From positions 1,225,394-1,289,393 of the forward strand of contig VZTI01005310.1 of NCBI GenBank assembly GCA_013397865.1: a stretch of 64,000 nt of DNA, in the 5' to 3' direction. This DNA comes from Struthidea cinerea (lineage: Eukaryota; Chordata; Aves; Passeriformes; Corcoracidae). Numbering within the stretch: position 1 is the first letter of the stretch; each line of letters starts with the position of its first letter. The translations under genes and the position numbers were made by a program. The notes under the pieces are model-generated. The model worked only from the letters and a program-made list of their open reading frames with translations, searched no databases and was not told where the DNA came from. Below, in pieces: positions 20,796 to 33,782 of the stretch.

Positions 20796-22657
20796 AAAGA
20801 CTAAAGACGTCAGAATCAGTTCTGGAATGATTTACATCCATCTCCCTCTAATGAAAACGAATGCCCTGTGTTTGATGTAGATGTGCATTAAACACTTCAT
20901 ACATCAAACTGCACCCGGAGCAGCCGCGGGAAGGAAGCAAACATCGGAGTTATTGCCCAAACAACGGCTTCTGTATGGCTGGGTCTGCAGCAGCAATGGA
21001 AACCCATCAATCTCGGGTGTTGCTTGGGGTTTTGACGTGTGCCAGCCCTGCAAAGCAGCTCCCAGGCAGCTCCGGCTGAGCTCAGCCTTCCCTGTGTCAG
21101 CAAGAGCAGGGCAGGGATGGATTTATTCCAGTGTGCCTGTGCTTATCAATATTTACGGAGTCACGCTTATCAATATTTGACTGAGTCGTGCATATGAAAG
21201 GGCCAGATGTGTGGGCCGGTGCCTTTTCCAGTCAGGGTGCTGCACACGGGTGCAGCCTGTGGTTGTAATTTCTATTTTATGAACAGAGAAACTCCCCCAG
21301 CCAGCCCTTGAGCGGGGTGGGACAGCCCGGCTTGAGTTTAAGTGACTTTTATAGGGGAGAAACCTCTTCAGCTGCCCCAGTGCCCGAGGAATTGCCAGGC
21401 CAGCCTGGATTTATAACTTCTTGCACTCCTGCACGTTTACGTCCCTGTATTCCCCCTGGCGCTGCCTGCAGGAAGAGACACTTTGATCAAATCACCAAAA
21501 ATCCAGGGATTTTTGCACATCCCAAGGGTTGGGGGAGGGCTGTCAGGGCAGCTTTGGGCAGAATTGAGCCCATTTTCAACGTGGGAGTTCAGAAATCTCT
21601 GGATTTTCCCAGGCACCCACAGCAATAATATTCAGAGTTAAATTCTCTGGAGAAAACATCTTTTCCCCTGGGAAAATTGCTTATAAACAATCAAAGTCTG
21701 TAACAGGGAATCATAAAAGACTGTTTTTAATGCTGGAAAAACAACTGGAAAAAATGAACTTCATTAGGTTTTGAGCTGTTTGTTCATCAGCTAATTGTAA
21801 TTTCAAACTTTTGTTTTAATGCCTGTTTACACGAAAATCGCAGGAGGAGAAAGAGTTCCTTAAATACAGGTTGCTATGGAATTTTTGTGTGAGGAACAAG
21901 CAAATCGAAGTGACTAAGGAGGCAGAAAATACGTGTGAGACACTGGAGCAAACAGACAACAAACTGAGGCTGGTGTGTTCCCGCACGGGGAAAAAAGAAC
22001 AGAGACAGGAATAAAAATAGTTTGAGCTGCTCTTTGTACCAAACCCATCCCCAGCCTAACAAAATATCCCAGCTCTGGGAGGGGGAAAGTGCCACTGCTT
22101 GCTGTCTGGAGCAACTGAATTGTGGCTGGATTAGAAAAACCAAGAGCTGACAGGAATAGGGGAGGGAAAAGAACATTCCCAAGGGGTTTTGTTCCCAAAT
22201 CAAGTAATTTAATCACTTGGGAAGATGTGTGCACATGGGTTGGTTTACATCAATCAGAAAATAGTTTGGGGCTGGTTCTGGAGTGTTCCCATGGAATAAG
22301 ACTGGGATTTTATCCCCAGGAATTACTCAGCTGCTTGATCCGAGATCTTCAGACACAAGCGCTGCTTCGGAGCTTGTGGTACTTAATTAGTTTATAAATC
22401 TGTCTCCAATAGCTGGGGAAGAACATTTATAACATAAAAATACGCCAGCCTGGCAAGGCCGGGGTGCTTTTCCCCTCTGTCGTGAGACAGCGCTCCAGAA
22501 TAACCCAGATCTGGGAGCAGAAAAGATTAAAACCCTTTCAAAACAGGACGGATGTTGCAGGGCTCCTTCCAGAGCCGTAGCCAGACTGTGGCACTGGGCG
22601 GGACACCCCAGGTCTGCATAAAGGCCTTGATGAACTTTTCAATTAATTGTATTGATA
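20796..22657. other. Unique noncoding stretch
   Basis: This stretch holds the pair of 14-bp repeats at 21141-21179 described separately. It is otherwise unique. A moderately GC-rich portion at 20910-21110 has open frames on both strands but no splice-site-bounded exon that I would defend. Confidence 0.45.
21141..21179. promoter_or_regulatory. Paired GCTTATCAATATTT motifs (possible ONECUT/FOX-type sites)
   Basis: GCTTATCAATATTT occurs at 21141 and again at 21165, 24 bp apart, about two helical turns. ATCAATA resembles the ONECUT (HNF6) consensus, and the first copy continues into TATTTAC, which matches the forkhead core. The assignment rests on motif resemblance only. It could equally be a tiny local duplication without function. 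Confidence 0.25.
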
Positions 22658-22844
22658 ACTAAAAATTCATATTTTTCTCCCCCAACCCCATCCCCTAACC
22701 CTGGACAAAAAATGTGCCACAATTGCATTTACTGTTGCTTTTTTCCCCCANACTAAAAATTCATATTTTTCTCCCCCAACCCCATCCCCTAACCCTGGAC
22801 AAAAAATGTGCCACAATTGCATTTACTGTTGCTTTTTTCCCCTA
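22658..22844. repeat. 93-bp exact duplication flanking an N (likely assembly artefact)
   Basis: 22658-22748 and 22752-22842 are identical over 91 bases, and the difference at the end is in a C run just before the single N at 22751. A perfect copy on each side of one N is what results when two overlapping contig ends are joined without collapsing the overlap. I judge the duplication false rather than biological. The surrounding DNA is unique and noncoding. Confidence 0.85.
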
Positions 22845-23861
22845 CTCTTTTTGGATGTTTCCAATAGTGTGGAAGCGAAGACTCTTTTTTCTTCTCTGTT
22901 TTTGAGCTGGGTTTGCAAACTAGAGGCTGGAATTATTTTCCCCAGAAGAGCTTCAGTTGGGAGGACTACCCATGGTCGGGCTGGCTCCTCGGTGATTTTT
23001 ATTTATTTTTTTGTGCTTATTTATTAAACGGAACACTTAAATCCAGTAATTCTTGCTGCTCCTCCCAAGGAAAGCTCATCCTGTGTCTGGGAGGCCACGC
23101 CAGGGCTATAAATAGAATAAAATCCCGTTCCTGCAGCTCTGAGCAGCACAAGCACCACATCCCACAGGTGATACCAGCTCCAACACGGATCCTTGGGAGA
23201 GCATTCCCTGATAGCCAAGGTACCCGGAGTTAATTAAGCCTTGGCGGCGGCCAGGATTGCTCCTGAGCTGCAGTAAATCGGCTCAGCTGGCCTGGACGGG
23301 CTCGGCTTTATTTACACCACGGCAGGATTAATCCTCTCTGTGTTCAGATCTGGATATCTTCAATTAACGCGGACAAATTCTTTATTAAAGGCGGGATATG
23401 AATTATTCAGTGGGTAGCAGGGTGTGTTTCAAAGAGGAGATGCTCAGTAGTTTTAAAGTGGGAGCTGGAGCAGCACAGACCCTTTACAAGTCACACAGGT
23501 TTGCCATGGTTTAATTTTTTCCCTAACTGCCTCTTGGCCTGCCCCTATTTCCACACCCCAATGGACACAGGGCGTGGCCCGTGTCTCAACGAAGGTGACA
23601 CCTCTGATTATGACGAGCAGGAATTGCTTGTTTTCTTCAGGAAAAACGTTTCTTCCCCACGCTGAATCAAAATTAAATTAATTCACTCCAGTCCTGCAGT
23701 AAGCAAAGAGAAACATTTATTTCGGGAAAGCTGAGACCAGAAGGTTCCCAGGATTCCCAACCCATTCTTGAAGCCCAAAACTGGGCAAATAACGTGAAAA
23801 ATAGACAGGAGCAGAGTTTAGAGCCTGATTTCTTTACAGAGGAAATGGTCTGAGAAGTCGC
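22845..23861. other. Unique noncoding stretch
   Basis: No repeats or exons are recognised. The open frame at 22913-23233 (106 codons) has no domain. Confidence 0.5.
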
Positions 23862-24002
23862 ACGGAATTCCAGGATGGTTTGGGTTGGAAGGGACCTTAC
23901 AAACCACCCGGTGACACCCCCTGCCATGGGCAGGGACACCTCCCCCTGCCCCAGGTGTCTCAAACCCCATCCAGCCTGGCCTTGCACACTGCCAGGGATG
24001 TG
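23862..24002 (-). mobile_element. CR1 LINE 3' fragment
   Basis: On the plus strand the piece begins GGAATTCCAGGATGGTTTGG and continues GGTTGGAAGGGACCTTACAA and CATGGGCAGGGACACCTCC, the reverse complement of the CR1 3' end. The sense strand is therefore minus. It is truncated to about 140 bp. Confidence 0.92.
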
Positions 24003-27000
24003 GAATGCACAGCTCTCTGAACAAGCAGTTGTTGTTACAAACATTCCCTCTCACATACTGCCCAGAATTTGTCAGGTGCGAACAAATTTTCATGACAAGC
24101 GTTCCTTGAAGTGGAGGCATTCCTATGAAAAGCTGCAGCTCCAACAAATCAATATATTTTGAACAACAACAAAAAAAAAAAGGCTGGAAAATTCACAGTT
24201 AGTTCTGCTCCCGGGTCTTGTTCCTGACTGAGATATTCCCCTGTAGGATCATGGGTTTGCCTGGCAGCAAAATGAACAGAGAGCTCCAAAATGTTAAGGA
24301 TTTTCTCTTTTTTTTTGAGGTTTGCAGATACAGAGCAGTTCTTTGGTTTGCCTTGTGCCTCGGGCTCAGTGTATCTTGTTCTGCCCTGTTTTAACTCCAC
24401 CAGATTTCCGTGAGTTCCGCCTAAAACCTGTTTGACTCCAAATCTCCTCCAGGTTGGTGAATCCGGGGGTTTTGTGCCTCTCAACGCAGGGATTTTTGTT
24501 GCATGCATACAAACACGAATATCCATGAATATACCTAGAAGTGACGATTTATCTGAGTATTTTTTCCATTTGTTTCTTAAATCTTCCTAGGATTTTTATT
24601 TTTCCCAAAGATACTTTTGATGAAACTCACTCCTCACGTCCAAATAATTCCTTTTAGTTTCAAGCAAATGCTTTTTTTTCTGAGCAGGATCTGCTGAGGG
24701 ATTCAGACTATCGATTCCTTTCAGACAGCCTCAGTCTGGAGCAGCTTTATCCTTTTTGTTCATTTTTTATGGGTAACGAAAAACACTTTAATATCATTAT
24801 GCTCATCAGATAAATCTTAAAAACTCACCGAGGTTCAAAAGAAAGTCCTAAACAGATTGGGAGGCTCAGCTCCGGATGCTGTCTCAGGAGAGCCGTGGAT
24901 TTTCCAGGCTTCTGCATCCTGGCACATCCAGCCCTCCCCCAGGGTGTATTTGATCCTGCCAGGGAATGCTCCTGGGCTGTGTTTCGTGGTGCCAGGGGAG
25001 AGCTGGACTGGGCAGGAACATTCCAGGGTGAGCTACCCTGTGCTGGTTGCCGCTCCCGTGGATTCCGGCCACGCCACCCATGAAATAATGCAGGAATTGT
25101 TGAGTTCCTCTGATTTTCCTCTGCTTCCAGGGAATGTGTGTTTGTGTAGGGAGGTGGAACTGCAGGTGGCATTCCTGGAGAATTCCTGGTTGGAGCAGGG
25201 AGGATGGATCCTGGGGGAACACCACGTTCCCCTGTAGGGGCATCAAATCCTCTGCTTTTTCTAGCCCCTGACTCAGCCAGCTGGGTTACAAACTTCAGGC
25301 ATTGCTGGGGTTTCATCTGCCTGCTCTGGGGGAAGGTTCCAATCAATAAAAACTGCGTTTTTTCAGCTTTGCTTTGCAAACCCTGGAAATTGAAGGAAGC
25401 CACTGGGTTTTCTTGCGCATAAAGCCCCCTGCAGAAGCTCAGAAAGGCTCTTGCCTCTTTTTGTGCTTCCTGGTGCCACATTTATTGAGTGTGTGATGGG
25501 CAGGTGTGTTCTGCTATAAAAGAGAATCCCCAATTGATCAATTGATCACATTGCCACGTTAATAATTTATTTTGGGGAATTCACTCAAGTTTCTGGCAGT
25601 GTTTTGGCAGTGGGAAGTTCCTCACAGTCAGATGAACAGAGGTGAAATATTGTGCTCAGATAACTGGAATAAATCCTGGATTATATGTAGGTTTTCATAT
25701 CTAAAATCAGCTGTATCCATACTACAGGCAGGTGTTCAGCACTTCCCGAAGCACGTGGAAGCGTCAGCACCTCAGTGACCCACGGCGGTACAGCCTTTAG
25801 GGAATGAAGAGCGCGGGCATCCCAAACTTTCCCCTAACGCCACTGGATCGTCGTCGTCTCAGCGTATCACAGGCCTGGCTGCTCAGCAGCAGCGTTCCAT
25901 GGGGCACGTGGGGGAAGTTCAGGATTTAATAACCATGGCTCAGGTTACCAACGGAGTTTGAGAAAGGCTCCAGGGGCAGCAGGAACCGAAACCTTCTCTG
26001 CACAAAATCCTTCTTTGAGCTGCTTCCTTCCCTGCTTGACTTGGACATCCACCACCCTCACTCCAAAGGGAATTTCCCATGGAGAACAACCCCTGGAGTT
26101 CCTCTGGAGGGAAACTGTGCAGATCTTGTTCCAAGTCATGGAGAACAGGAGTGCTGGGATGTGGGAAATCACTCGGCCACCCCCTGGTCCTGAGGTCAGT
26201 GGTATCCATGTGCTATTCCCGACATTTCTCATGGATTTGTGTGTTCATTGTCTCGCCAGCATTTCATCCAGGGGCTATTCCAGTGCCAGTGTCAGAGCAA
26301 TTAAAAGTTTTTTCCCAGTGCCTCATTTACATCTCCATTAATTCAATATAAACTCGTGCTAGAGAATAAATTCTCTTTCTCCTTGCAGAAATCTTTTTCA
26401 TATTTAAAGGTGATTATCATGTCTTGCTTCAGTCATTTTCCCTCTGAATTAATCACCACCAATAATCTCAACACTTCCTCGTGCTCAGGGTTCATGGCTC
26501 TCCCCTGCATTCCCTTCTCCTGCTGGAACGTGGTGCTGATAATGGAATCCCTGATTTCACATTGCTTAATGAGATGGGCTTTTAGAGCTCTGATCCGGGC
26601 ACGTGCAAATCTGTGAGGATCTTCTGGGACACACCAGGCTCAGCACACAAGGAAGGAGACAAAACAGCTGATTTTACTTTTTTTTTGGAAAACATCTGAA
26701 GTGGCTGCTGCCACTGGGGTGCCTCGCTGGGGAGAGGAAAGAGAATTTCGCTGCATTTACTCCACATCCCAGCTTTGTGCAAAGCTAAAAAGATCCTTCT
26801 CTTGTTTTGATCATGGATTTCATCCCGGTTTTTTTTTAAGGCTGCCCCAAGCCTTTATCGAGTTGGAGCTGCCCCATGCTCGGTTCTGAATGAGGAAGGT
26901 TACCTCGAAGCTCAGTGAATTGTCAGCAGGGAATGATTGTTTCGGGGAGTGATTCCTTAGGACTGTCCATGGGAAAGGCAGGCTGGGAATCACCTGGGAG

Positions 27001-28310
27001 TTACAGAAGTGCTGCTTCTTTTTCTTCCGCCTCAAGCACCAGCGGTGACCTGCTGGTGACAATTAACCTGGCCACCCCTATCCAAGTGGGAAGATGTGGC
27101 AGGAATTAGATGAAATATTGGGAATGCGGGGGCTGAGTTCCCAGGCTGACCTGGGGCCGCCTTCAGTGATTTGCACATCAGTGGAGTGAGTGACACCAAC
27201 GCCCTGTCCCTGGAGAAACCCCGGGCACAACAGGAGCTGAATCTCTGTGAAAATGCCTCATCTGGAGTTTGCCTTCAGGTCGAGGACTGAAGTAGTGACC
27301 AAACCTGGGGGTCAGGGAGGAGGAGGCTGAGTCTCAGCCCTGGGATTTGTGTGTGTCCCTCAGCCACCAGGACCTCGTGTGTCTTCTCCCTGGAAAAACT
27401 TGTCCCCATCAAGGCAAACTCAGGTAAAGTTTCATCCTAAATTTATTCCCTGCTGTGGCAGATGACTTGAGGACTTCTGACCCCCAAGATTAAAGCACAA
27501 ATACACTTTGTGCCATGAAATGGCATTTGTGCCTCTGTCTCATGGCTCTGTCTTGTGCCCTTTGATTCATTTTAAGAACATCTTTGGTTCTGTGGTTCTG
27601 TGCATTCCCATCTTCCAAAATCAGGAGGGATCATTTTGATCCCCTGGTTTGGAATCCTGTAATGCATCAGCTGTGGGATTATCCGAGTGATACCCATGCA
27701 AAAATCCTCCCCAGGGCAGGGCAGGGCTTTGAGAGGCGTGAGCTGAGCTCGGATTCAGAGCTGTGAGGAACGATCAACTTGACTTCATCGCTACAAGCAA
27801 ACAGCTTGGGAAAGGGAGATTTCCTTGGAGGTTGATGCTTTCCATTGATACAGGTCTTTAAAAGCACTGCACAGCTGATAAAAGTTATTTAAAGAACTGT
27901 TAAACAGAAGAAAAAAAAGTCCAGAACAGCTCTTATTGTCCTGGAATGCCATAAATTATTTAATTAGTGCTAATGAAAACAAAGAGGGGTTTACTACCAT
28001 AAATAAACCTGAGAAACAAGGAGCTCTTTAATGATAAAGTGGGAAGCAAAATTTCTCTTTTTGGACAATGCTGTGTAGTTTAAGGTAGATTGATTTCTGT
28101 ATATGGAAGGAATCATGATAGGAGATGGTGTAGAAGGGGGAAAAAGTGACAAAAATCAAAGATGAGAGATGTTTATAGTATTGAAATGGATGGGAGACTG
28201 TCTTCCCTTGTGTAAAGAATGTGTGGCATTAATGGCAAAGAGATCTTAAATTCTAGAGGCAAAACTCACGGACTCTGGTGGGAAAATTACAGTCAGAGGG
28301 TCGGGATTTG
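24003..28310. other. Unique noncoding stretch
   Basis: An A-rich run lies at 24168-24182. A double palindrome CAATTGATCAATTG is at 25531-25544. The largest open frame is on the minus strand, 24825-25481 (218 codons), in moderately GC-rich DNA with open frames on the other strand as well. It has no recognised domain and is proline/serine-rich, so I leave it as a probable chance frame. No mobile element is recognised. Confidence 0.45.
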
Positions 28311-28576
28311 GATCACTGAGGAGCCCTCAATGGGGTTTGGGGTGTTTTCCATCCCCGTGGCTCCGACATACTCAAACCCTGGGGCTGTGCAGGTCCTGGG
28401 TTCAGGGTGGGCTGGGCCAGCAGCACCAAAGCAGAAATGTCCCAGTCCCAGGGTGAGGGCTGAGATCAGTGAGGAGCCCTGGAGGGTGGGGGGTTCCCAT
28501 CCCTGTGCCTCTGAGCTGCCCAGACCTGGGGGCTGCCCAGTCCTGAGCCGCGTCAGCAGCACCAAACAGCCCCAGC
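28311..28576. repeat. Diverged tandem duplication, period about 136-152 bp
   Basis: Copy one (28311-28440) starts GATCACTGAGGAGCCCT and copy two (28463-28576) starts GATCAGTGAGGAGCCCT. Both contain a CCATCCC(C/T)GTG segment and end with CAGCAGCACCAAA (28418 and 28554). Small deletions shorten the second copy. The array is GC-rich and supports open frames on both strands without a recognised product. Confidence 0.7.
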
Positions 28577-30049
28577 GGGGCAGGGACTGGCCCTGGCTAC
28601 TCCAGGCACAGCTGAGTGGCCACTGGCGGCTCAGAAGGCCCCTGGCACAGCAATTAGCTGGGGTCACGCAGCTGGAGCAGGAAAGGTCCATTTTATCCAT
28701 GCTCTGTCCTGCTTTTCTCCTAATTGGTGGGGTTTTCCGTGCTGTTAGAGGCAGGCTGGGGGAAGCTGTGAGCTGCAGTGAGCTCTTCTCTCACCAGCCT
28801 CAATAATTCTCATTTTCAGGAGATGTCAGAAAGTTATTTCAGAGCTAGCTGGGCCAAAATGACTGAGAGGTCAGTCCTTGGGAATTGTTATTTATTAAAA
28901 AAAGAGCAGCTTTAGAGCTTAGGAAGAAATGCATCAAACTTGGTGAATTATTACCTTTCTACACCCGAACCTGTGATATTTTATTCAGATTAACCGAATA
29001 AAATGGATTCAGATTGCTGAGTCAGATATTGCTTCCCATGGATATTATAATGTTTCCATGGAAAATCCAGCAATAAAACAACATTTGCAGCTTTGGGGGG
29101 GAAAAGGAGCTTTTGGGAAGCAGAGGAACCTCAGGCAGAGCAGTTGGTGCCCTGTTCCCTTCCCCAGACGGGATTTTTGGGTTAAATTCCCTCATTCGGG
29201 GTCCAGGAATTGGAGTAAAAATTAACTTTATTTCAACCTTCACCTTTATTTCATTGGGGGTTAAGGAATATGGAAATTCCCAACATTTTGACGTTGCTGT
29301 AAGGACGGGTGGGCACAAGATTTCACCAGAGACACGATCAGGGGACAAATCTCCCACTGGAAGGGGGTTTGCAGATGAGGTGTAGAAAATGATAAGTAAA
29401 TGCAGGTAGGAAAATGATTTGGTTCTGATTTAATGGCGGGTACTGAGTGTTAACTTTAATTTGCATTTATTTTAAAGCGTGGAGACGCCGTGTTCCACGA
29501 ATTCTTACTTCCAAGATGGATTTAAGGCCTCTTGCTGGCTCTTTTTCTCTGCTTTTAACTCAGACAGGCAAAAGTTCTGCTTCTGTGTTATGCTTTTTGG
29601 CCATCAGAGCTGCCCCCAGGAGGAGCATTTGTGAGTGTGTCCATCTGTGAGTGCTTGGATGGGCCTTTGGCATCTTCAGCCAGTCCTGGGATGGGATTCA
29701 GGGGCTCTCAAAGGCTGTTTGTCCTCAGCAGCTGTAACCCCTGCAGAAAATAGCCTGACCTGGGCAGAATCCTGTGGCATATGGACACCATTTATTTATC
29801 ATGCAGCATTTGGAGCTGCAGGATTATTGGGTTTTTTCATTCTAATTCTCTCAATGCTGCATTTTCTGTCATTTAACGTGGTTTTCATTTTTAAATTGAA
29901 ATTCTCAGTGGTAAACATCAAGGAAAAGATGAGCAAAGGGACTTTTCAAAAACATATCTCTGACTAGAGACAGGTTCTGCCACCTCACCAACGTGTTCTG
30001 CAGGAGATGAGGGGATGAAAATGATCCCAGTTGTTCCAATATCATGAAT
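28577..30049. other. Unique noncoding stretch
   Basis: A G7 run lies near 29094. No recognised repeat or gene is present. Confidence 0.5.
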
Positions 30050-30315
30050 AAAATCATGGAATCAAGGAATGGTTTGGGTCAGAAGGGGCATTAAAGATCA
30101 TTTCACTCCACCCCTGCCATGGCAGGGACACCTCCCACTGTCCCAGGGTGCTCCAGCCTGGCCTTGGGCACTGCCAGGGATCCAGGGGCAGCCACAGCTG
30201 CTCTGGGAATTCCATCCCAGCCCCTCCCCACCCTCCCAGCCAGGAATTCCTTCCCAATATCCCACCCATCCCTGCCCTCTGGCAGTGGGAAGCCATTCCC
30301 CCTTGTTCTGGCACT
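30050..30315 (-). mobile_element. CR1 LINE 3' fragment
   Basis: This is the reverse complement of the CR1 3' end: TGGAATCAAGGAATGGTTTG, then CCATGGCAGGGACACCTCCC, CAGGGGCAGCCACAGCTGCT, CCCAGCCCCTCCCCACCC and CCATTCCCCCTTGTTCTGGC. Sense is minus. The fragment is about 265 bp and 5'-truncated. The complement of 30216-30233 is a G-quadruplex-type motif. Confidence 0.94.
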
Positions 30316-33300
30316 ACCTGCCATATCAATTACTTATCTGGGCATTAATTCATTCTCTCTTTGGGTTTCCTTTTGTGCTTTAGCTCACCCTGGACCTTGT
30401 TTATGCCACAATTTGCAGCAAGATCTCAGATAACCGAGTTAAATTGAGATGTAAGGGCAGCTGAGTGCCCAGATCCCCCGGGCACCATTAAAGCTGCCAG
30501 TTTGGATTTCTAATAATTTGTAATGACTCAACCCCATGGACCTGCGGAAGGGATGTGCTCCAGGGCTCCACGGAGCTTTGGGAAAGGCCTTCAATTTGAG
30601 GTTCCTGAAATTTTTACAGCAATGTGTGAGCCCAGGTTTAACTGGGAGCAGCATTTGATGGTGCTGGACACGCTGATGTCACTGTAAAACCCGTCCAGCT
30701 AAACAGAAATATTCCACAGTCTGTCACGCACAAGTGTAGGAGGCAGGGCTGGGGTTTTTCCTGTTTTGGTGGGGGTTTTATTTCTTTTTCTGTATTTTTG
30801 ATTAGTTAAGTTGCTCTCAGGAGCAGCTCTATGTGGGAGCTGAGATGCGGCATTTTCCATTCCAATGATAAATCTCAGGAGCCATCTGGGATTTCTTTTC
30901 TTTTTTTGATTAAACAGTACTTGAGCAGCAAAGGTTGATTGATGAAAATCAAGGAGGGTGTGAATCAAAAACGATCCTCCTTTTTTTTTTTTTTTTTTCT
31001 GTGAAGATTGAAATTCATTTTTGGAGAGTTCAATGGAGATTAATAAGCAAGTTAAACAGGCAAAAAAATGAGTTTTTCCAGAAATGAGCACACATTAGGA
31101 GAGAGGAAAGAAAAGAGGTGCCTAAAGCCCAAGATCCCCGTGTGCTCTGCCATTCAGCACCACGCTGGGAGAGGAACTGCGGGAATGGCACTGGGAGAGG
31201 CTGCTGGAAGTGGGAAAAATGACGGTGGTGCTTCGTCTTGCTGTTGGACAATGCTCCCCTCCAGTGACACTTGGCATAAAAAAGGAATACAATTTCAAGT
31301 GCTCCTGCTCCCAGGCAGCTGAGTCAGAGGAATCCGAGAGCTGGATGCTGAATCATGGCTTGGAGATGGAGAATTTCAGATCAGAAGGAGTCACAAGGCA
31401 AAGTTTTTCCCTCCACCAGACACTAAATTTCCCTCATTCCCTTTATTCCAGAGCTTGGTCTCTATCAGTCCCCACTATTCCTTAACCTCCGAGGGCAAAT
31501 ACTGGTATGACCCAGCAGATCCTGGGTTTTCTTATCTTTTTAGCATCAAAGGCACTAAAAGGACTTTTAAAACAGCAAAAATGGAGAAGACAAACAGCCA
31601 AAAGCCTTGAGAAGAGACACTGGTGATCAAAGGAAAATCATGGAATGGGGAGGAGGTGCCCAGGTTTGCTGTGCCTGCTTCAGATTCCTCAGTTCTGTGA
31701 GGAAATTGTGGTTTTTTTTCTCTTTTGCAACACTTTGTCCTCTGTAATCAGCATTTATTCTGCTCCTTCATACTCTGACGCCAGCAGAAAGGTCTGAAAA
31801 TGTCCCAAAATAAATCCAGCAGGAAAGATGGGAAAGGTCACATGGAACATGAGTCTGGATGGCGTGAGCCAAAGGTATGATTCTCTTAGCAGTTCCACCT
31901 CAGAAGGGGAAATGACATTGAGGTGACCCTGGAAAAGCAAAAATTCCTCAAAAGTAGAGCAACAGGTCAAGCCCTGGATATGGGATGAAAGAATTCCTGT
32001 TGACTGGAAGGTTTTGTGGGAGACATCCTCCAGACAGCCCCAGAACAGCCCAGATTCCAAGGTGTCCTCCCAAGAGCTCTCTCACTGCCTAACGGGGCCT
32101 CGCTTGTTGAGCAGAGGTTTGAGGAGGGCTCTGCCCAAAGCTGTCACCTCCCGTTTAGCCCTCGGCACACGCGGACAGGGAACGCCGTCCCTCGGCTTCA
32201 GCCAAGGACACTTCCTTGGACAGGCACAAACTGTGTTTGTTCTCGGGGCTGAGGCAGGGAGGGGATGGCTCTGCTGGGGATCCAGTGGGGCATGGAGCAC
32301 GTGGAGGTGTCAGGGTGGGACGCGCAGTGTGTCAGTTAACACCCCACAGATCCTGGTTCTGCTGCTAGCTGAGAAAATAAAGAATTTTCTGCAGCTCTAG
32401 AATGGAATTTTTTCCTCTAAAAATCACCTTTTTTTTCCAGTGTTGATATCTCTCTGTTTAAAATTAAGTAAATAGCAAATTCAAACTTTACCACATGGAG
32501 ATTTGCTCAGACTGGAGAATATGAGGTGAGTCAGGCACCCAAGGGACAAACACAGATCCTGTGGTGATGTTTGTTCAACCATTTGTGTCTCAGGGTCAGA
32601 GAGGTTCTGTTGTAACCCAGTTCCTGGTGAAACCACTGCCGCCTTCTTTTGTCCCCGGGTGAGTTCAAAGATCACTGTCCCCACTGGCTGCAGGGCTAAG
32701 CAAAGCTGCCGAGCTCTAACGTGTCATTCCAGCTTTTCTTCTCCCGTGTAAAACCTGTTTATAACACCTTTTCCTGGGTTGCGTTCCAGAATTTTAGGGA
32801 AATCGGATTTCTCCTGTCTACCGACTTGATTGGAAACAGACACTGGTGTCCAAACTGCTCAAAACCCCCTAAAAGAATCATTTGAAATGTATCCTCCCTC
32901 TAATTAAGTGAAACCAATTCTTGAACAGCTTGACTTACAAAATACAATTTAGGATGCTGACTTGGATCCCAGTTCATGTTTCTTAAGATGATTTAAATTA
33001 GACAAATCTGTAGTTTTTGTAGTTTTGCTGTTTTGGTGGTGATGCTTATGTCCACCCAGATTAGAAAGAGAAAGGTCTGACAGGGAGGAATCTTTTTATT
33101 GCTCCCAAAAACCACACGGAGTTAGGTCTCAGCAAGTAAAGCAAGCACAGCCAGTGCAGAACAGAAAATCTCCTGGCTAAAAGTGAGTGCTGCCATGGAA
33201 AACCAGGCTGGAAAAGACTTCATTGCATGCTGGGGGTGGGAAAGGCTCGGTTAAGAACAACATTTACTGAAATCAGGTGATAAATTCATTTTGTTCCCCT

Positions 33301-33329
33301 CTGGGAGACAGCACCTTGCGGTCTGTGTC
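30316..33329. other. Unique noncoding stretch
   Basis: There is a run of 18 T at 30981-30998. Open frames of 130 codons (30699-31091, minus) and 128 codons (32014-32400, plus) show no domain. No mobile element is recognised before the LTR at 33330. Confidence 0.45.
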
Positions 33330-33589
33330 TGGTAAAACGCTGGCAAGGCATCTGGGGACTGTTGCAGTGCGTGTGGCTGTGGCCACAATGACCCCACGTC
33401 CTGGTGGACGGGCACCAAGGTACAGCACATTCCCCAAGGTCAGGGCGAGTTCCCACAGACCCTTGTGTTTACCGTTTACATACTTGATATTGACTGGTTC
33501 GTGTATTCCCACCCAATTTTATGTATACATTTATGCATATGTATTCCCCTGTTTGACTATGCCTTAGTTCTAGGAAGTTCTTCTCAATT

Positions 33590-33730
33590 TGATGCCCTAT
33601 TGGCTCATTGTTGCAAATCCCTCCTCCAAGTAATTCCCACTGGATACTTCTGTGATAACTCCTCCCACGATGTGCTAGCTGATCCGTTGTTTCCCTTTTC
33701 TCCACCCCTCATCCATGGAGTATAAGAACC
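33590..33730 (+). promoter_or_regulatory. Promoter region of family A LTR copy 2
   Basis: An ATTGG (inverted CCAAT) is at 33599, and a GTATAAGAAC TATA-like box spans 33719-33728. The positions correspond to those in copy 1 on the other strand. The TATA box is weaker here (TATAAG). Confidence 0.45.
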
Positions 33731-33782
33731 CTGGACCCTACCCTCAAACTGTTCTTTGTCCCTGGAGCCTTCAGCTGCGCAC

